From Patiria miniata (taxonomy: Eukaryota; Echinodermata; Asteroidea; Valvatida; Asterinidae), in assembly GCF_015706575.1 (NCBI RefSeq), contig NW_024037064.1, forward strand, positions 15,663,606 through 15,727,605: a stretch of DNA of 64,000 nucleotides, read 5' to 3'. Both the position numbers and the translations under genes were made by a program. Below, piece after piece: positions 10,560-20,687 of the stretch. Under the pieces are notes generated by a model. That model ran no database searches and had not been told where the DNA came from. It saw only the letters and a program-made list of their open reading frames with translations. How positions within the stretch are numbered: position 1 is the stretch's first letter; each line of letters starts with the position of its first letter.

Positions 10560-11107
10560 CTAACAATGGGCTATCTTCCGATTGGGTGCTTCGGGGGCCA
10601 AGCGGAGACGCTTCAGTGATCACGATTTCCGTACGTTGAAAAAGTATAGACGTTAAATTTCAATCGAAAATGCTGCTTTTCCGAGCCTATAGTATTATGA
10701 GCCCTCGGCAACAGAATCCATTTGGGATCGTTGTGACTACAATATTTCTCCCACCCCCTACTTGGGATTAATTGAACCCCAATAAACACCCCCTCCCCCA
10801 CCCCCTAAAAGAAAAGTGACAAACATACGGATTTCCCTGGCTGCTGTTTATGTTTGTTTTGTAATAAAGACAATAATCACACACACCCATTCGCGAACAA
10901 AATGTCACGGATCCCTCTATACGTTCCCCGCTATATCCTGAGACGAGCACCCAGTAATTATTACTTAATCGACTTTGACAAAAAATGGAGACCAGACATG
11001 TTTTACAGTGGAAATAGGGAGGGGAAAAGCAACTCTAAGAACACACATGACAAGGACAAGTGAAATCGAGTAAAATCAAGATTCAATCTCTTTTTTGAAA
11101 TAGTGGT

Positions 11108-11123
11108 GGCTCTGAAAAGAGCC
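11108..11123 (-). terminator. H4 mRNA 3' stem-loop, unit 2
   Basis: Identical histone stem-loop 27 bp past the H4 stop. Confidence 0.95.
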
Positions 11124-11150
11124 GTTCGGTTTGATTTTTGAATATGGTGT

Positions 11151-11474
<324 letters not shown>

Positions 11475-12120
11475 TCAGTCGGTTGTAGATGATTCAATGG
11501 CCATCCCAGCCCCGGCGAGGCAACTTATAGGACATGCGCGGACGCGATATGAGCATGCGAAGCCATCAACTGTTACGGCGCCCTCTGGCGACCAATCGTG
11601 GCAGGAGCACTCATCCTGGGAAACAAACAAATCAGAAGCAAAACAAGGGGGAAAAGGGATAACAAATAAGAAAAGGAAGAAGATGCCTAGAAACATATTG
11701 CAACGAGACTCAAACAATACATTTATAACCAGACACAGAGGGGTCGTGGCCAAGCCTTTTTTTTTTTTTTTTTTTTTTTACACCTTGAACGGAAATCAAT
11801 GGAAACGCCAACATCATAATTTAACAAGACTTTACACACTTACTAATATTTACCGTAATTCAATGTGAAAGCCCTGTCACCAAAACGTCAAAAGAAAACG
11901 AACCTTTAACGACGGGGCACCGTAGTCAGAACCTGTTTTTGTATTAATTTATGTTCCCCGAAGGGAGTGGGCCGAATCCCGGATGTACTGCTATACCGGG
12001 CCAACCCGTGGCCGGGACGAGGCAAGCCTCTATTCCACGGCCCAAATCCAAAAATCAGTTTAATATACTGGCTGTTCAATGAACAGCGTTTCAGATATTA
12101 AGCTGAAAAGAACAGATACT

Positions 12121-12618
12121 AATTTTTTGGTTTCGGGATCCTCCTAAAGAAGATCCCAGGATAGGGTAGTCACACTACACCTTAGTAAGTGAGGCTACGA
12201 GCCTCCCTACCCTTTGCCTAATAATTAAACTGACAAACACTTAACACGGACAAGACAAACAAACTGTGTAGCCACGCTACCCACGCGTTACCATGGTAGG
12301 GTACGACCCTAACTGTCTGCCGAAAACCATATTCAAACAAAATGCATACTATACACATCCAGACGAAACTTCCAAACTTCGATAAAAAAGACCTAAAGGG
12401 TCTAAAACATGAGAGCGAAGACTCTCACAGGTTCGACACAAGGCTCTAAAGAGATGCCATGATTCTACTAAAAAAGGGCCTAAAGGGCCCCAAAACCAGG
12501 AGCTGAAAGCTCCCACACAAAAGGGACCAAAAGGGTCCCAGTAAACCAGGAGCAAAAATTCTCCCACACAGAAGAGACCTAAAGGGTCTAAACAGCAAAC
12601 ACCAAGGGTTTCAAAAAC
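12121..12618 (-). other. 3' UTR of element A1 (structured)
   Basis: The first 95 bp (12121-12215) are identical to the B 3' end and fold as a hairpin (12135-12140 with 12152-12157) and a closed stem (12163-12169 with 12207-12213) around two hairpins. A second conserved block, about 12264-12314, has GTAGC/GCTAC and AGGGT/ACCCT hairpins. A row of short hairpins (GGGCC/GGCCC, GGAGC/GCTCC, GGGACC/GGTCCC) fills 12380-12600. Confidence 0.7.
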
Positions 12619-15600
12619 CTAAAGGCGAAGAATTAGCTGACCTCCGACGACTGTGCAGAGAATTCCCCGCACGCACCACGTAGCACGGAAGCCGTCTTCG
12701 GTCAGCCTAGCAAAATCAGCACGAATTCTATCCCTGACCGCGCGCTTAATCCGATGGAGAACAATATCTGCGCTGGCAGTAGACTTATCGAACAAGGTCT
12801 CGCAACGCGAAGACCAAATAAGCCACTTGACAACGCAGATCAAGTACCAAACCAAAACACAATCTGCACGGTTATTCAAACCATCAGCATACAATACACA
12901 AGGTGCGGTCAGGGAGAAATGTTCCCCCAAGATCCTCCCACCCACATGTTCAACCCAACCCCAAGGAATAGAAACAAAGGCACAATCCCAAAAAACATGG
13001 TTAATAGTTTCCGGTTGGCCACAACCGGCGCGGGGGCACTTGCCGGCCCCATAACCCCAATTAAGAACTTTTTGGGCCGTTTTCACGGCCCGCCAAATGA
13101 TTCTCCAGTTCAGATCCCGGAGACGGTGATCCAAAACGGAGCAGTTAGCAAATTTAAAAACCAAGGCTAAGTCTTGGAGGACTAAGACCGGTTTCCTAAC
13201 AGGATCTTGGCCGAAAAAAATCAGGTATAATTGGCGGGAGGTACCCGCTTCCCAGGCAAAATTCGGAGCCAGCTTAAAAACAAGCAAGACCAGCTTGCAA
13301 AAATACCCATACCAAGAAGTGAGGTTCAAGGCGTGCGGCCTGCTGTTAGACCAAAACCCAACAGGCAGGATACTACGCAACGAAAATGTTACCCAATAAA
13401 GGGCAAAAAACCTCCAAGGAGGACCATCAACATCCAACACGCTCCTCAAACCCCGAACAAAAAGACTATCACATTTATGTCTGATATTAACTACGCCCAG
13501 CCCACCCTGATCAACAGGTTGAAAAAGGACTGGGCGCGAAACCAACTCGGTCTTATTAGACCAAATGAAACCAAAAATAGCCTTGTTCACCACCTTCTCC
13601 ACCGAGGCGGGGAGGGGGTAAATAGGCGCTAGATAATACAGAGGCGAAAGAATAACTGAATTAACAACCAAAACTTTACCAAGAAGAGAAAGATTTCTCC
13701 CTTTCCATTTAGTAAGACAAGTGAGCAGAGCTGGAATTCGTTCCTTCCAGCTCTTCTCACCCATGTTTCCCTTACCAACAAAAATACCATTAATTTTAAT
13801 GGGAGTTCTGGTCCACTTAATGTCAACCAGAGAAGACATATCATCAGGCCAGGCCCCGAAAATGAGGCCCTGAGATTTGGCCATATTCAGGCGAGAACCG
13901 CTCGCTAACTCATACTGTTTAATGATACCGAACAGTCGCACCAGCGACAAGCGATCCCTGACAATGCAAGTGGTGTCGTCAGCGTACTGAACGACTTTGC
14001 ACTGCAAACCACTGCTGCCTGGAACCACCAGGCCACCGATGCGACCGTCACGGATAACTGTAGCCGCAAACGGCTCAATAAAAAGAACGTAGAGGAGAGG
14101 AGATAGGGGACATCCCTGCCTCACTCCCCTCGACAAACCAAACGGATCAGAAAGAACACCATTAACTAAAACTTGACTAGAAATGTCGGTGTACAAAAGT
14201 TTGACCCAGTGCAAAAAGTTAGGGCCGAACCCAAAACGACTCATGACTTTAAACAAAAAATTCCAGTTAACTCTGTCGAAAGCCTTCTGTTGATCTAAAG
14301 AGATTACAAGGCAGTCAAGGTTCTTTCCATCCACATACGCCACCAGATCCCGTAGGAGTCTGATGTTGTCGTGGATGGACCTCCCCTTGACGCCGCAAGT
14401 CTGGAAAGGACTGATGATGTCTGGCAGCACTTTGCTGATACGTAAGCATAAGGCCTTCGACAAAATTTTGTAGTCAACATTCAGCAAAGAAATTGGCCGT
14501 TTATTACGGGGATCTAACGGGTCACCGGGCTTTTCTAATAGAGTTAGAATGCCCGACCGCTGAGAAACAGCTAAACAATTCAACTTATAAGCACAACGAA
14601 AAACCCCCAGCAGGTCTGGACCTAACAACTCCCAGAAGGAAATGTAAAATTCCCTGGGAAGTCCGTCCCCACCAGGGGTCCTACAGTTGGCCATCCCCTT
14701 CAGTGCATCGGTCAACTCCGAGAGTTCAAGTGGACTCTCGAAATCCAAAAAAAGGTCATGAGGGACTCTGGAGGTTAACGAGTCTAGAAAGGGAGACTGG
14801 AGATCCTCCTCTACCGGCTCCTCGCTAAACAAATCGGAATAAAAGGACCGATAAACAGAGGCAATTTCTGCCGAAGTCTCGACAACAACGTCGTCGGCAC
14901 CGCGGACAGAAGAAATAAACTTTTTTCTGGCTTGCTCGGACTCCAGCCGAAAGAAAAACTTGGATGGCTTCTCCGCATCATTGAGGACACGGACACGAGA
15001 ACGTATTCGAGCCCCCTCAGCTTCAAAGTCATCCAATGTCTCCAATCTCCATTTCAAAGAGTCATACTGGGCTAGAAGCGCGGGGTTAGAATCCCCACTA
15101 TTCAAATCAAGAAGAACAGATTTAAGAGAAGACATTAAGTCCTCCCTTTTCTTCCGTCGTTTCCTGGCTAAGCGGCTAGAAAAGCTGACCAACATTTGCT
15201 TGGAACGCAATTTGACGTCCTCCCACCAGAGGAGTTCATTATCAAACCCCTCCTTGAGCGAACGCCAACCTAAATAAGCTTGCGTAAACTCTTCTCTAAA
15301 AACGGCATCAGAAAGGATGGAGACATTACACTTCCAGTAACCGCTCCCGATGCCGGGAGAAGAGGGGAAGGTAAATTTCAAAGTAATAGCATCATGATCA
15401 GACAAATAACAGGGCGAGTGCGAACAAGACTCCACATCCAGCAGACGGGACACGTAAAAACGGTCCAGCCTACTGGAGGCGGAGTTCGCCGCATTTCGCC
15501 AGGTAAAAGAATGAACATTAGGAAAACGATCTCTCCAACAGTCTTTTAGGGAAAAAGTGGACAAAAGCTGCCGCAACTCCGCGGCTCCCAAACCACACGA

Positions 15601-16110
15601 AGTAGCAGCAGAACCGCGACGGTCCAAATGGATGTCCAAAACACAATTAAAATCGCCACACAAAATAATTGGATGATTGCCTCTCAAATGAGAGGCCAGA
15701 TTAGAAAAGAAAAGACGACGGGCTCCAGGGTCCGTGGGAGCGTAAACTACACAGAGATTAACACTACTCCCGTGACCCTGGAGGGTACCGCTAATAATAC
15801 GACCCTCAGTATCCACTGAAGAATCGAAAAAACGTAAAGGACTACGCCTAGGAATAAGAATTACAGTACCAGAGGAGAAAGATGTGCCAAAACTGGCAAA
15901 CATCTCTCCCCTCCATTCTGCACTCCATAAAGCCAAATCTGCAGGGGTGATATGACATTCCTGCAGGCAGGATATGTCATAATGATGACAAAACTGAAAA
16001 ATGCGTTTTCTTTTCAGGGAATCACGCATTCCATTAACATTCAATGAAATAATGGAAATCATTGAAATAAATACAAGAAAGGAAAAGAAACAGACTGATG
16101 AAGGCGTCAT
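12619..16110 (-). CDS. ORF2: APE endonuclease-reverse transcriptase, element A1
   Basis: 1163 residues. The N-terminal apurinic-type endonuclease (about residues 17-245) shows SLNVNG, LQECHI (E51), GDFN (152-155), TWRNA, SRLDRF and SDHD (237-240). It is expected to nick U2 DNA to start target-primed reverse transcription. The reverse transcriptase (about 510-800) shows NKRPISLLNVDYKILSKAL, LDQQKAFDRV (catalytic D606), RGVRQGCPLSPLL and YADD (709-712). A C-terminal Cys-His motif C-x4-C-x7-H-x4-C lies at 1025-1043, as in L1/Tx1 elements. The true start may be Met17 (MISIISLNVNG), which aligns with B. The reading frame differs from ORF1, which ends 19 bp upstream. Confidence 0.93.
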   Translation of the reverse strand: MTPSSVCFFSFLVFISMISIISLNVNGMRDSLKRKRIFQFCHHYDISCLQECHITPADLALWSAEWRGEMFASFGTSFSSGTVILIPRRSPLRFFDSSVDTEGRIISGTLQGHGSSVNLCVVYAPTDPGARRLFFSNLASHLRGNHPIILCGDFNCVLDIHLDRRGSAATSCGLGAAELRQLLSTFSLKDCWRDRFPNVHSFTWRNAANSASSRLDRFYVSRLLDVESCSHSPCYLSDHDAITLKFTFPSSPGIGSGYWKCNVSILSDAVFREEFTQAYLGWRSLKEGFDNELLWWEDVKLRSKQMLVSFSSRLARKRRKKREDLMSSLKSVLLDLNSGDSNPALLAQYDSLKWRLETLDDFEAEGARIRSRVRVLNDAEKPSKFFFRLESEQARKKFISSVRGADDVVVETSAEIASVYRSFYSDLFSEEPVEEDLQSPFLDSLTSRVPHDLFLDFESPLELSELTDALKGMANCRTPGGDGLPREFYISFWELLGPDLLGVFRCAYKLNCLAVSQRSGILTLLEKPGDPLDPRNKRPISLLNVDYKILSKALCLRISKVLPDIISPFQTCGVKGRSIHDNIRLLRDLVAYVDGKNLDCLVISLDQQKAFDRVNWNFLFKVMSRFGFGPNFLHWVKLLYTDISSQVLVNGVLSDPFGLSRGVRQGCPLSPLLYVLFIEPFAATVIRDGRIGGLVVPGSSGLQCKVVQYADDTTCIVRDRLSLVRLFGIIKQYELASGSRLNMAKSQGLIFGAWPDDMSSLVDIKWTRTPIKINGIFVGKGNMGEKSWKERIPALLTCLTKWKGRNLSLLGKVLVVNSVILSPLYYLAPIYPLPASVEKVVNKAIFGFIWSNKTELVSRPVLFQPVDQGGLGVVNIRHKCDSLFVRGLRSVLDVDGPPWRFFALYWVTFSLRSILPVGFWSNSRPHALNLTSWYGYFCKLVLLVFKLAPNFAWEAGTSRQLYLIFFGQDPVRKPVLVLQDLALVFKFANCSVLDHRLRDLNWRIIWRAVKTAQKVLNWGYGAGKCPRAGCGQPETINHVFWDCAFVSIPWGWVEHVGGRILGEHFSLTAPCVLYADGLNNRADCVLVWYLICVVKWLIWSSRCETLFDKSTASADIVLHRIKRAVRDRIRADFARLTEDGFRATWCVRGILCTVVGGQLILRL

Positions 16111-16129
16111 TTTGCCTAGAAAAAAATAC

Positions 16130-17707
16130 TCAATACTTCAAATAGGACCTAAGGTCCGCCGATCCGGCATCCAAAACGAAATGTGCATGTTCCTGGATCA
16201 GGTGGCTAAACCAGTCATAAGAAGACCGGGTGGTCTTGTCACAGCGGGGACACTTGAATTCCACAGGGGACTTATCCTGATGGACTGTCACCCTGTGGCT
16301 ATTAAGCTCAGACCAAGCCTGGAAAACCTCCTTGCAAGCAGGAACGCTGCAAGGGATCAAATTTTCTTGGATCCCAGGAAGCTTAAGACTTTTAAGTTTA
16401 AGTCTGGCTTTCCTTACTACGGCAACGGTAGGTCCTTTAAGAACCTCTTGTGGGGCATCAGGGGTCTCGCTACATGTTTCCATGCCCTCAGAGCCCGAGC
16501 CGGAAAGTTCCTTCTCGGAAGCAATGCGGAGCACGGGCGTCAGTGAAGGAGGAGAACTTTTTTTGTGTTGTACTTCCTCATCCGAAGATGAGGAAGAAAT
16601 TACACGCCTCTTTCTGTTACTTGGTCTTTTCCTGCTGGAACCAGCAGGAACCTTTGGGATTTTTCGCTGGCGTTCCAGCAGAAAAGTGTTGCACTCAGGC
16701 TCACTGCAAACAATTTGCGGCGGGCCGTTAACATTAGTGCAATCAGCACAAGAAAGAACAGTGATTTTCCTGTGACCGATGGGGCAGTCACAGGAAATAC
16801 ATAAAGCATCAACCCCGTAGGGTCCAACCTGCGTATTGCAGGAACTACACCGCACCTTCGGACGGCTAGACAAGCCGTCCTCCGGCGCGGTGCTGTTAAG
16901 CTTAGTGGGTGGGGTCTCCCCTACGGTTGACGAGCTAGATGGAGATGCATCAGAGGCAGCAGCCTGGGACTCAGGCTCGGCAGGAGTCGACGAAGTCGTC
17001 TCCTCCCGCACCACCTGAGCCCAGGTGCGTTTAGGAACTACTTTGTTTGCAAAGGAGTTAGGGCACATCTTAAAGTTGTGCCCCTCCTCCCCGCAAACAG
17101 TACAGACAACTCGGTTGGGGCACGAGGAAGCCACGTGCCCCACACCAAGGCACTTATAGCACTTTTCCTGCTTACAGGAATTAGCAAAATGGCCCTGCTG
17201 GCCACACTTTGCACAAGTCCTGGGCTGTCCAATGTAGGACACCCAGGCATTTCTATTACCAATCCGCATAACGGACGGTATGTTTTTCTTGATCCTCATA
17301 CGGTACTGCCTAGTACCGTTGAAGATCGTAGGCTCTCCAGCGTGGGTACAAAACCGACCCTGGAGAACCTCGCCATAGGCACTCAGCAAACGACGAACAA
17401 TATTGTCGTCGATGCTAAGACAAACATAGTGCATCGTCACAATGGCAATGCCATCAAAAGCAATCACCTGACATCCGGGGATGGATGTCAGGGACGGTTG
17501 ATACGTCTTCGCCAGTTCTGGCGTCTTGAACACAACATCGAATCGATGCCCTGGCAAAGGCTGGACAGCCGACAGGTGGTCCTTGGCCACAATTCCCAAC
17601 TTACTAAATTCCGAAAAAACTAGTTTCGGCGTAACTTCGCCGCCGAACCGCAGCTCGACGGCGCACTCTTTATATCGGAGAGATGGCATCTTGCCTATCT
17701 CCGACAA
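16130..17707 (-). CDS. ORF1: zinc-knuckle nucleic-acid-binding protein, element A1
   Basis: 525 residues. A conserved N-terminal domain (1-160, shared with B and C) resembles an RNA-binding gag-like fold. Three CCHC knuckles follow at C165-C178, C183-C196 and C202-C215, then a Ser/Pro-rich linker. A Cys-rich segment with paired CxxC motifs lies around 280-345, followed by a basic stretch (RKRPSNRKRR) and a Ser run that looks like a nuclear localisation signal. Two C2H2 fingers close the protein (C453/C458/H471/H476 and C486/C489/H502/H507). It probably packages element RNA; the fingers might contribute to target recognition, which is inference. Confidence 0.88.
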   Translation of the reverse strand: MSEIGKMPSLRYKECAVELRFGGEVTPKLVFSEFSKLGIVAKDHLSAVQPLPGHRFDVVFKTPELAKTYQPSLTSIPGCQVIAFDGIAIVTMHYVCLSIDDNIVRRLLSAYGEVLQGRFCTHAGEPTIFNGTRQYRMRIKKNIPSVMRIGNRNAWVSYIGQPRTCAKCGQQGHFANSCKQEKCYKCLGVGHVASSCPNRVVCTVCGEEGHNFKMCPNSFANKVVPKRTWAQVVREETTSSTPAEPESQAAASDASPSSSSTVGETPPTKLNSTAPEDGLSSRPKVRCSSCNTQVGPYGVDALCISCDCPIGHRKITVLSCADCTNVNGPPQIVCSEPECNTFLLERQRKIPKVPAGSSRKRPSNRKRRVISSSSSDEEVQHKKSSPPSLTPVLRIASEKELSGSGSEGMETCSETPDAPQEVLKGPTVAVVRKARLKLKSLKLPGIQENLIPCSVPACKEVFQAWSELNSHRVTVHQDKSPVEFKCPRCDKTTRSSYDWFSHLIQEHAHFVLDAGSADLRSYLKY

Positions 17708-18295
17708 GGAAACAAAAAACGAAGGAAAACCAATGCACAGGCCGGTAAATACTCCTGGTAAAACACCGACCAGTTACCAAAATGATTACTGCAGGATGCA
17801 ACTGCCACCCTGCAGCAAAAAGAAAAAAGGGACGGTCAGCAAATTGCTGATCAGTGAGGTATTTAAATATACAAGTGCAAAATGCACAGAGCCTATATAT
17901 ACAAAATGGCGTAAAAGGCAAGGCTTTTTGCCTTTACGCTTAGACAAAAAACAACAAGAACACAAAATCCCGTAGAGTTACGCACACGAATGCTGTTACG
18001 CAACACCACGGGTAACTGAATCAGAAGAAAGGAAAGGCCGTGCACTGCCCGGCGTGAACAAAAGAAGAGCTGAACAAAGGAATACACTGGCTAATACTGT
18101 ACTGTGTGTTCAGCCAGCTACAAAAACCCACCCCCAAAACCCTCAAAAATACACCCAAAATCCAACAAATTTCAAACGAAAAGTAGACAGACTTCGTCTA
18201 TGAAATAACCAAAACCCCTGGTAAAAAATTTAACTTTAGAAAAGCTCTGAAGATTTACTACGCTTCAAGAAAACACGGAGCTTCGGGAAGTCGTG
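17708..18295 (-). other. 5' UTR of element A1 (hairpin-rich)
   Basis: Hairpins include 17789-17815 (7-bp stem, loop containing caactgc), 17836-17850, a long one at about 17909-17939, 18037-18053 (loop tgcactgcc) and 18087-18117. CGGAGCT at 18276-18282, near the 5' terminus, is shared with B and C. Transcription may start from the U2 promoter 30 nt upstream. Confidence 0.6.
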
Positions 18296-18826
18296 ATGAT
18301 CTTAGCCAAAAGGGCGAGAAGCGATAACGATTAATATTAAAACAATAGCGCGGAAAGGGATTATTCGTCTTGAAATACTGTTTGCTATTGTTCTTCTTAT
18401 TATTTATTTTTGCCTTTTTTTGTTTCCTGGTGTGAAAACAAAAAAAAAGACTCCTGCGCGTCCACCGCAACTCAACGAAACCAGGGGAGAGAGAGATGAG
18501 CAAGAAATCTCCGGCTTTCTCAGATTAACAGAGACATATACATTCTTAAAAATATTTCTATCATGCATTTTCATACACCTCGATCATATTTCACCCAAAA
18601 TCTTGTTGAAAAAATTAATCCAGACAAAAAATGGGATCAATGCATCAGTGAGCGAGAGCGTCGGCACTAAATGCCGTACGTACGATGTACCGGGACAAGC
18701 ATATCAATAGATGGCGCCCTTCAACACTCCCGGTCATCGCGCCTCGGCGTTTCCCATCTGGGTATTTCTCAGGGCCTGCCAATGGGTCCCACATTAGGGG
18801 CGGGGAAATACTTCAGTTTGTCAGTA

Positions 18827-18899
18827 AGCTCCGTGGCCGAGTGGTTAGAGAGCACATGTAGAAAGTAATAGACCGTGGGTTCGAGTCCCAGCCTGCCGC
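18827..18899 (+). tRNA. tRNA-like element, unit 3
   Basis: Identical to the unit 1 copy. Confidence 0.5.
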
Positions 18900-19473
18900 T
18901 TTCCTTTAATTGCTTGGTTATTGTTTTGTTTTGTTATTTTTTCACTTACTTATTTCCCCTTTTTGTAATAATTACTATTTTATTTCATTGATTTATTGTT
19001 TATTTCGTCATGAAGTTATAAGAAGAAAATTCGAAAGAAAAGAAAACATTCGTCATACCGTTTTCATTTGCGCTTATAATACTTATGTATCAATATCAAT
19101 GCGGTCCCGCGGGGAGTTAATTGAAGAGAGAGAAAGAAAGAAAAGAAACAAACGGGAAACAAATGTCAACGCACCATTATTTGTCCATTTTTGTAACCTT
19201 TGGTGAATAAGTCATTCACATTCTACATGAGGCAACATTTAAGACAATGCATATACATACATGTATGGCTAATGTACTCAGCCGGCCGGCCGGTCACATA
19301 CGCAGTGCGTAAAATTTTGCATAATGATTAAGTTAAAGGACACAGTGGGAATTCTATCTGGAACAGTGTTCTATTGTTTATAAAAAAAATTAGAGAAATT
19401 GATTTCGGCTATGAGTGAAGGTAGAGGTGGAGTTAGACAGGCAGCGACAAATCTCTTTTTTGAAGGTTGTGGT

Positions 19474-19489
19474 GGCTCTGAAAAGAGCC
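19474..19489 (-). terminator. H2A mRNA 3' stem-loop, unit 3
   Basis: Identical histone stem-loop. Confidence 0.95.
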
Positions 19490-19524
19490 TTTTGGGTTTG
19501 TGGATGCAAAGTAAGTTCTTTTCT

Positions 19525-19902
19525 TTACTTTGACACTTTGGCGGTCTTCTTGGGCAGAAGAACTTGCTGGATGTTGGGAAGGACACCACCCTGCGCGATG
19601 GTAACTCCGCTCATCAACTTGTTCAACTCCTCGTCGTTGCGTATAGCAAGCTGCAGATGGCGGGGATTAATTCTCGTCTTCTTGTTGTCTCGTGCAGCGT
19701 TTCCGGCCAGTTCCAAGATCTCCGCGGTAAGGTACTCCATCACTGCCGCAAGGTAGACCGGTGCACCGGCACCGACACGCTGGGCGTAGTTGCCCTTACG
19801 CAGAAATCTGTGAACACGACCCACGGGGAACTGGAGTCCCGCCCTGGAGGACCTGCTCTTGGCCTTGCTTCTTGCTTTGCCGCTCTTTCCTCGCCCAGTC
19901 AT
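19525..19902 (-). CDS. H2A: Histone H2A, unit 3
   Basis: The 125-residue translation is identical to unit 1, with the promoter boxes kept. Confidence 0.97.
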   Translation of the reverse strand: MTGRGKSGKARSKAKSRSSRAGLQFPVGRVHRFLRKGNYAQRVGAGAPVYLAAVMEYLTAEILELAGNAARDNKKTRINPRHLQLAIRNDEELNKLMSGVTIAQGGVLPNIQQVLLPKKTAKVSK

Positions 19903-20645
19903 CTTGACAGTATAGTGACAGAAGATGAATGTACTCTGCAGTAAAGGTGGTGTGTGAATGAACCCACTTGGAAAACACAACACTAGTTATAGCGTTCTGG
20001 TGGATTGGCTGAAGCGTGCCAAGTAGCCAATCACGCGACACGGGCGTGCCCGTCGCACGGTTGGGTGCACCGCATCCATTTTGGACGCGGGGGACGAGGG
20101 AACAAAAAATTACAACTGTGTCATCGTCGTTCAAAGTAATGGAATCACTAGATAAAACACAGAAACATGCAACATTCTTACCTCCATTTTAAGACGTTTT
20201 ATTGTTATTCCGCCGAAGAAGTCCCATGATCTTTCGACCAGCCTCCGCACAATGGCAGTGATTCGTTGCTCTCACGCGGCGGTTAAAACTGGCCTCGGTT
20301 TCTTGCTAGATATTTGTAACATCCCACAGACGAAATCCTAATTTATTTTTTAATAGTAACCCACTCAACAAAATGCAAGCACTCGTCCGGAGATTGAAAG
20401 AAATGACCAATTGAAAAAGGCTGTGGCATAAATTAAATTATGTGTTTACGACGACGACAAGACTCAGGGATTAACTTTAATCGCATTACCTCCCCTCGCC
20501 TCACGAAGGGTAAAAGCATATTAAAAAAAAAGAGAGAGAGTGAAAGGGACACAACAGAATAAAAAAAGGTTAGTTGTAAAACCTAAGAAATGGGCTGATC
20601 GGGCGAACTGAGCTGACTGGCAAATCTCTTTTTGGAAACTGTGTT

Positions 20646-20661
20646 GGCTCTGAAAAGAGCC
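20646..20661 (-). terminator. H2B mRNA 3' stem-loop, unit 3
   Basis: Identical histone stem-loop. Confidence 0.95.
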
Positions 20662-20687
20662 GTTTGGTTTTGAAGCCTTCAAAATTT

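Larger units (their letters stand above)
12121..18295 (-). mobile_element. Keno-like U2-specific non-LTR retrotransposon, family A copy 1
   Basis: Full-length, 6175 bp, in U2 sense orientation. It has a 588-bp 5' UTR rich in hairpins, ORF1, ORF2 19 bp further on, and a 498-bp 3' UTR made of short hairpins with A-rich plus-strand loops. It ends in an A-rich tail at U2 A35. There is no LTR. The APE endonuclease before the reverse transcriptase, the L1-like ORF arrangement and the U2 target fit the Keno group of the Tx1 clade. U2 nt 31-34 are lost at the insertion. Both ORFs are open, so this copy could be active. Confidence 0.88.
11963..18325 (-). pseudogene. U2 snRNA split by element A1
   Basis: U2 nt 35-192 lie at 11963-12120 and nt 1-30 at 18296-18325. 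The 5' fragment has G12 changed to C, a base that is invariant in the uninterrupted copy and in the B-free, A-free copies. The same change is found next to A2 and A3. Confidence 0.93.

Noticed and set aside
12619..17707. R2- or Utopia-type element with restriction-like endonuclease
   Set aside because: ORF2 has an N-terminal APE endonuclease (LQECHI, GDFN, SDHD) and a separate zinc-knuckle ORF1, which is the Tx1/L1 layout.
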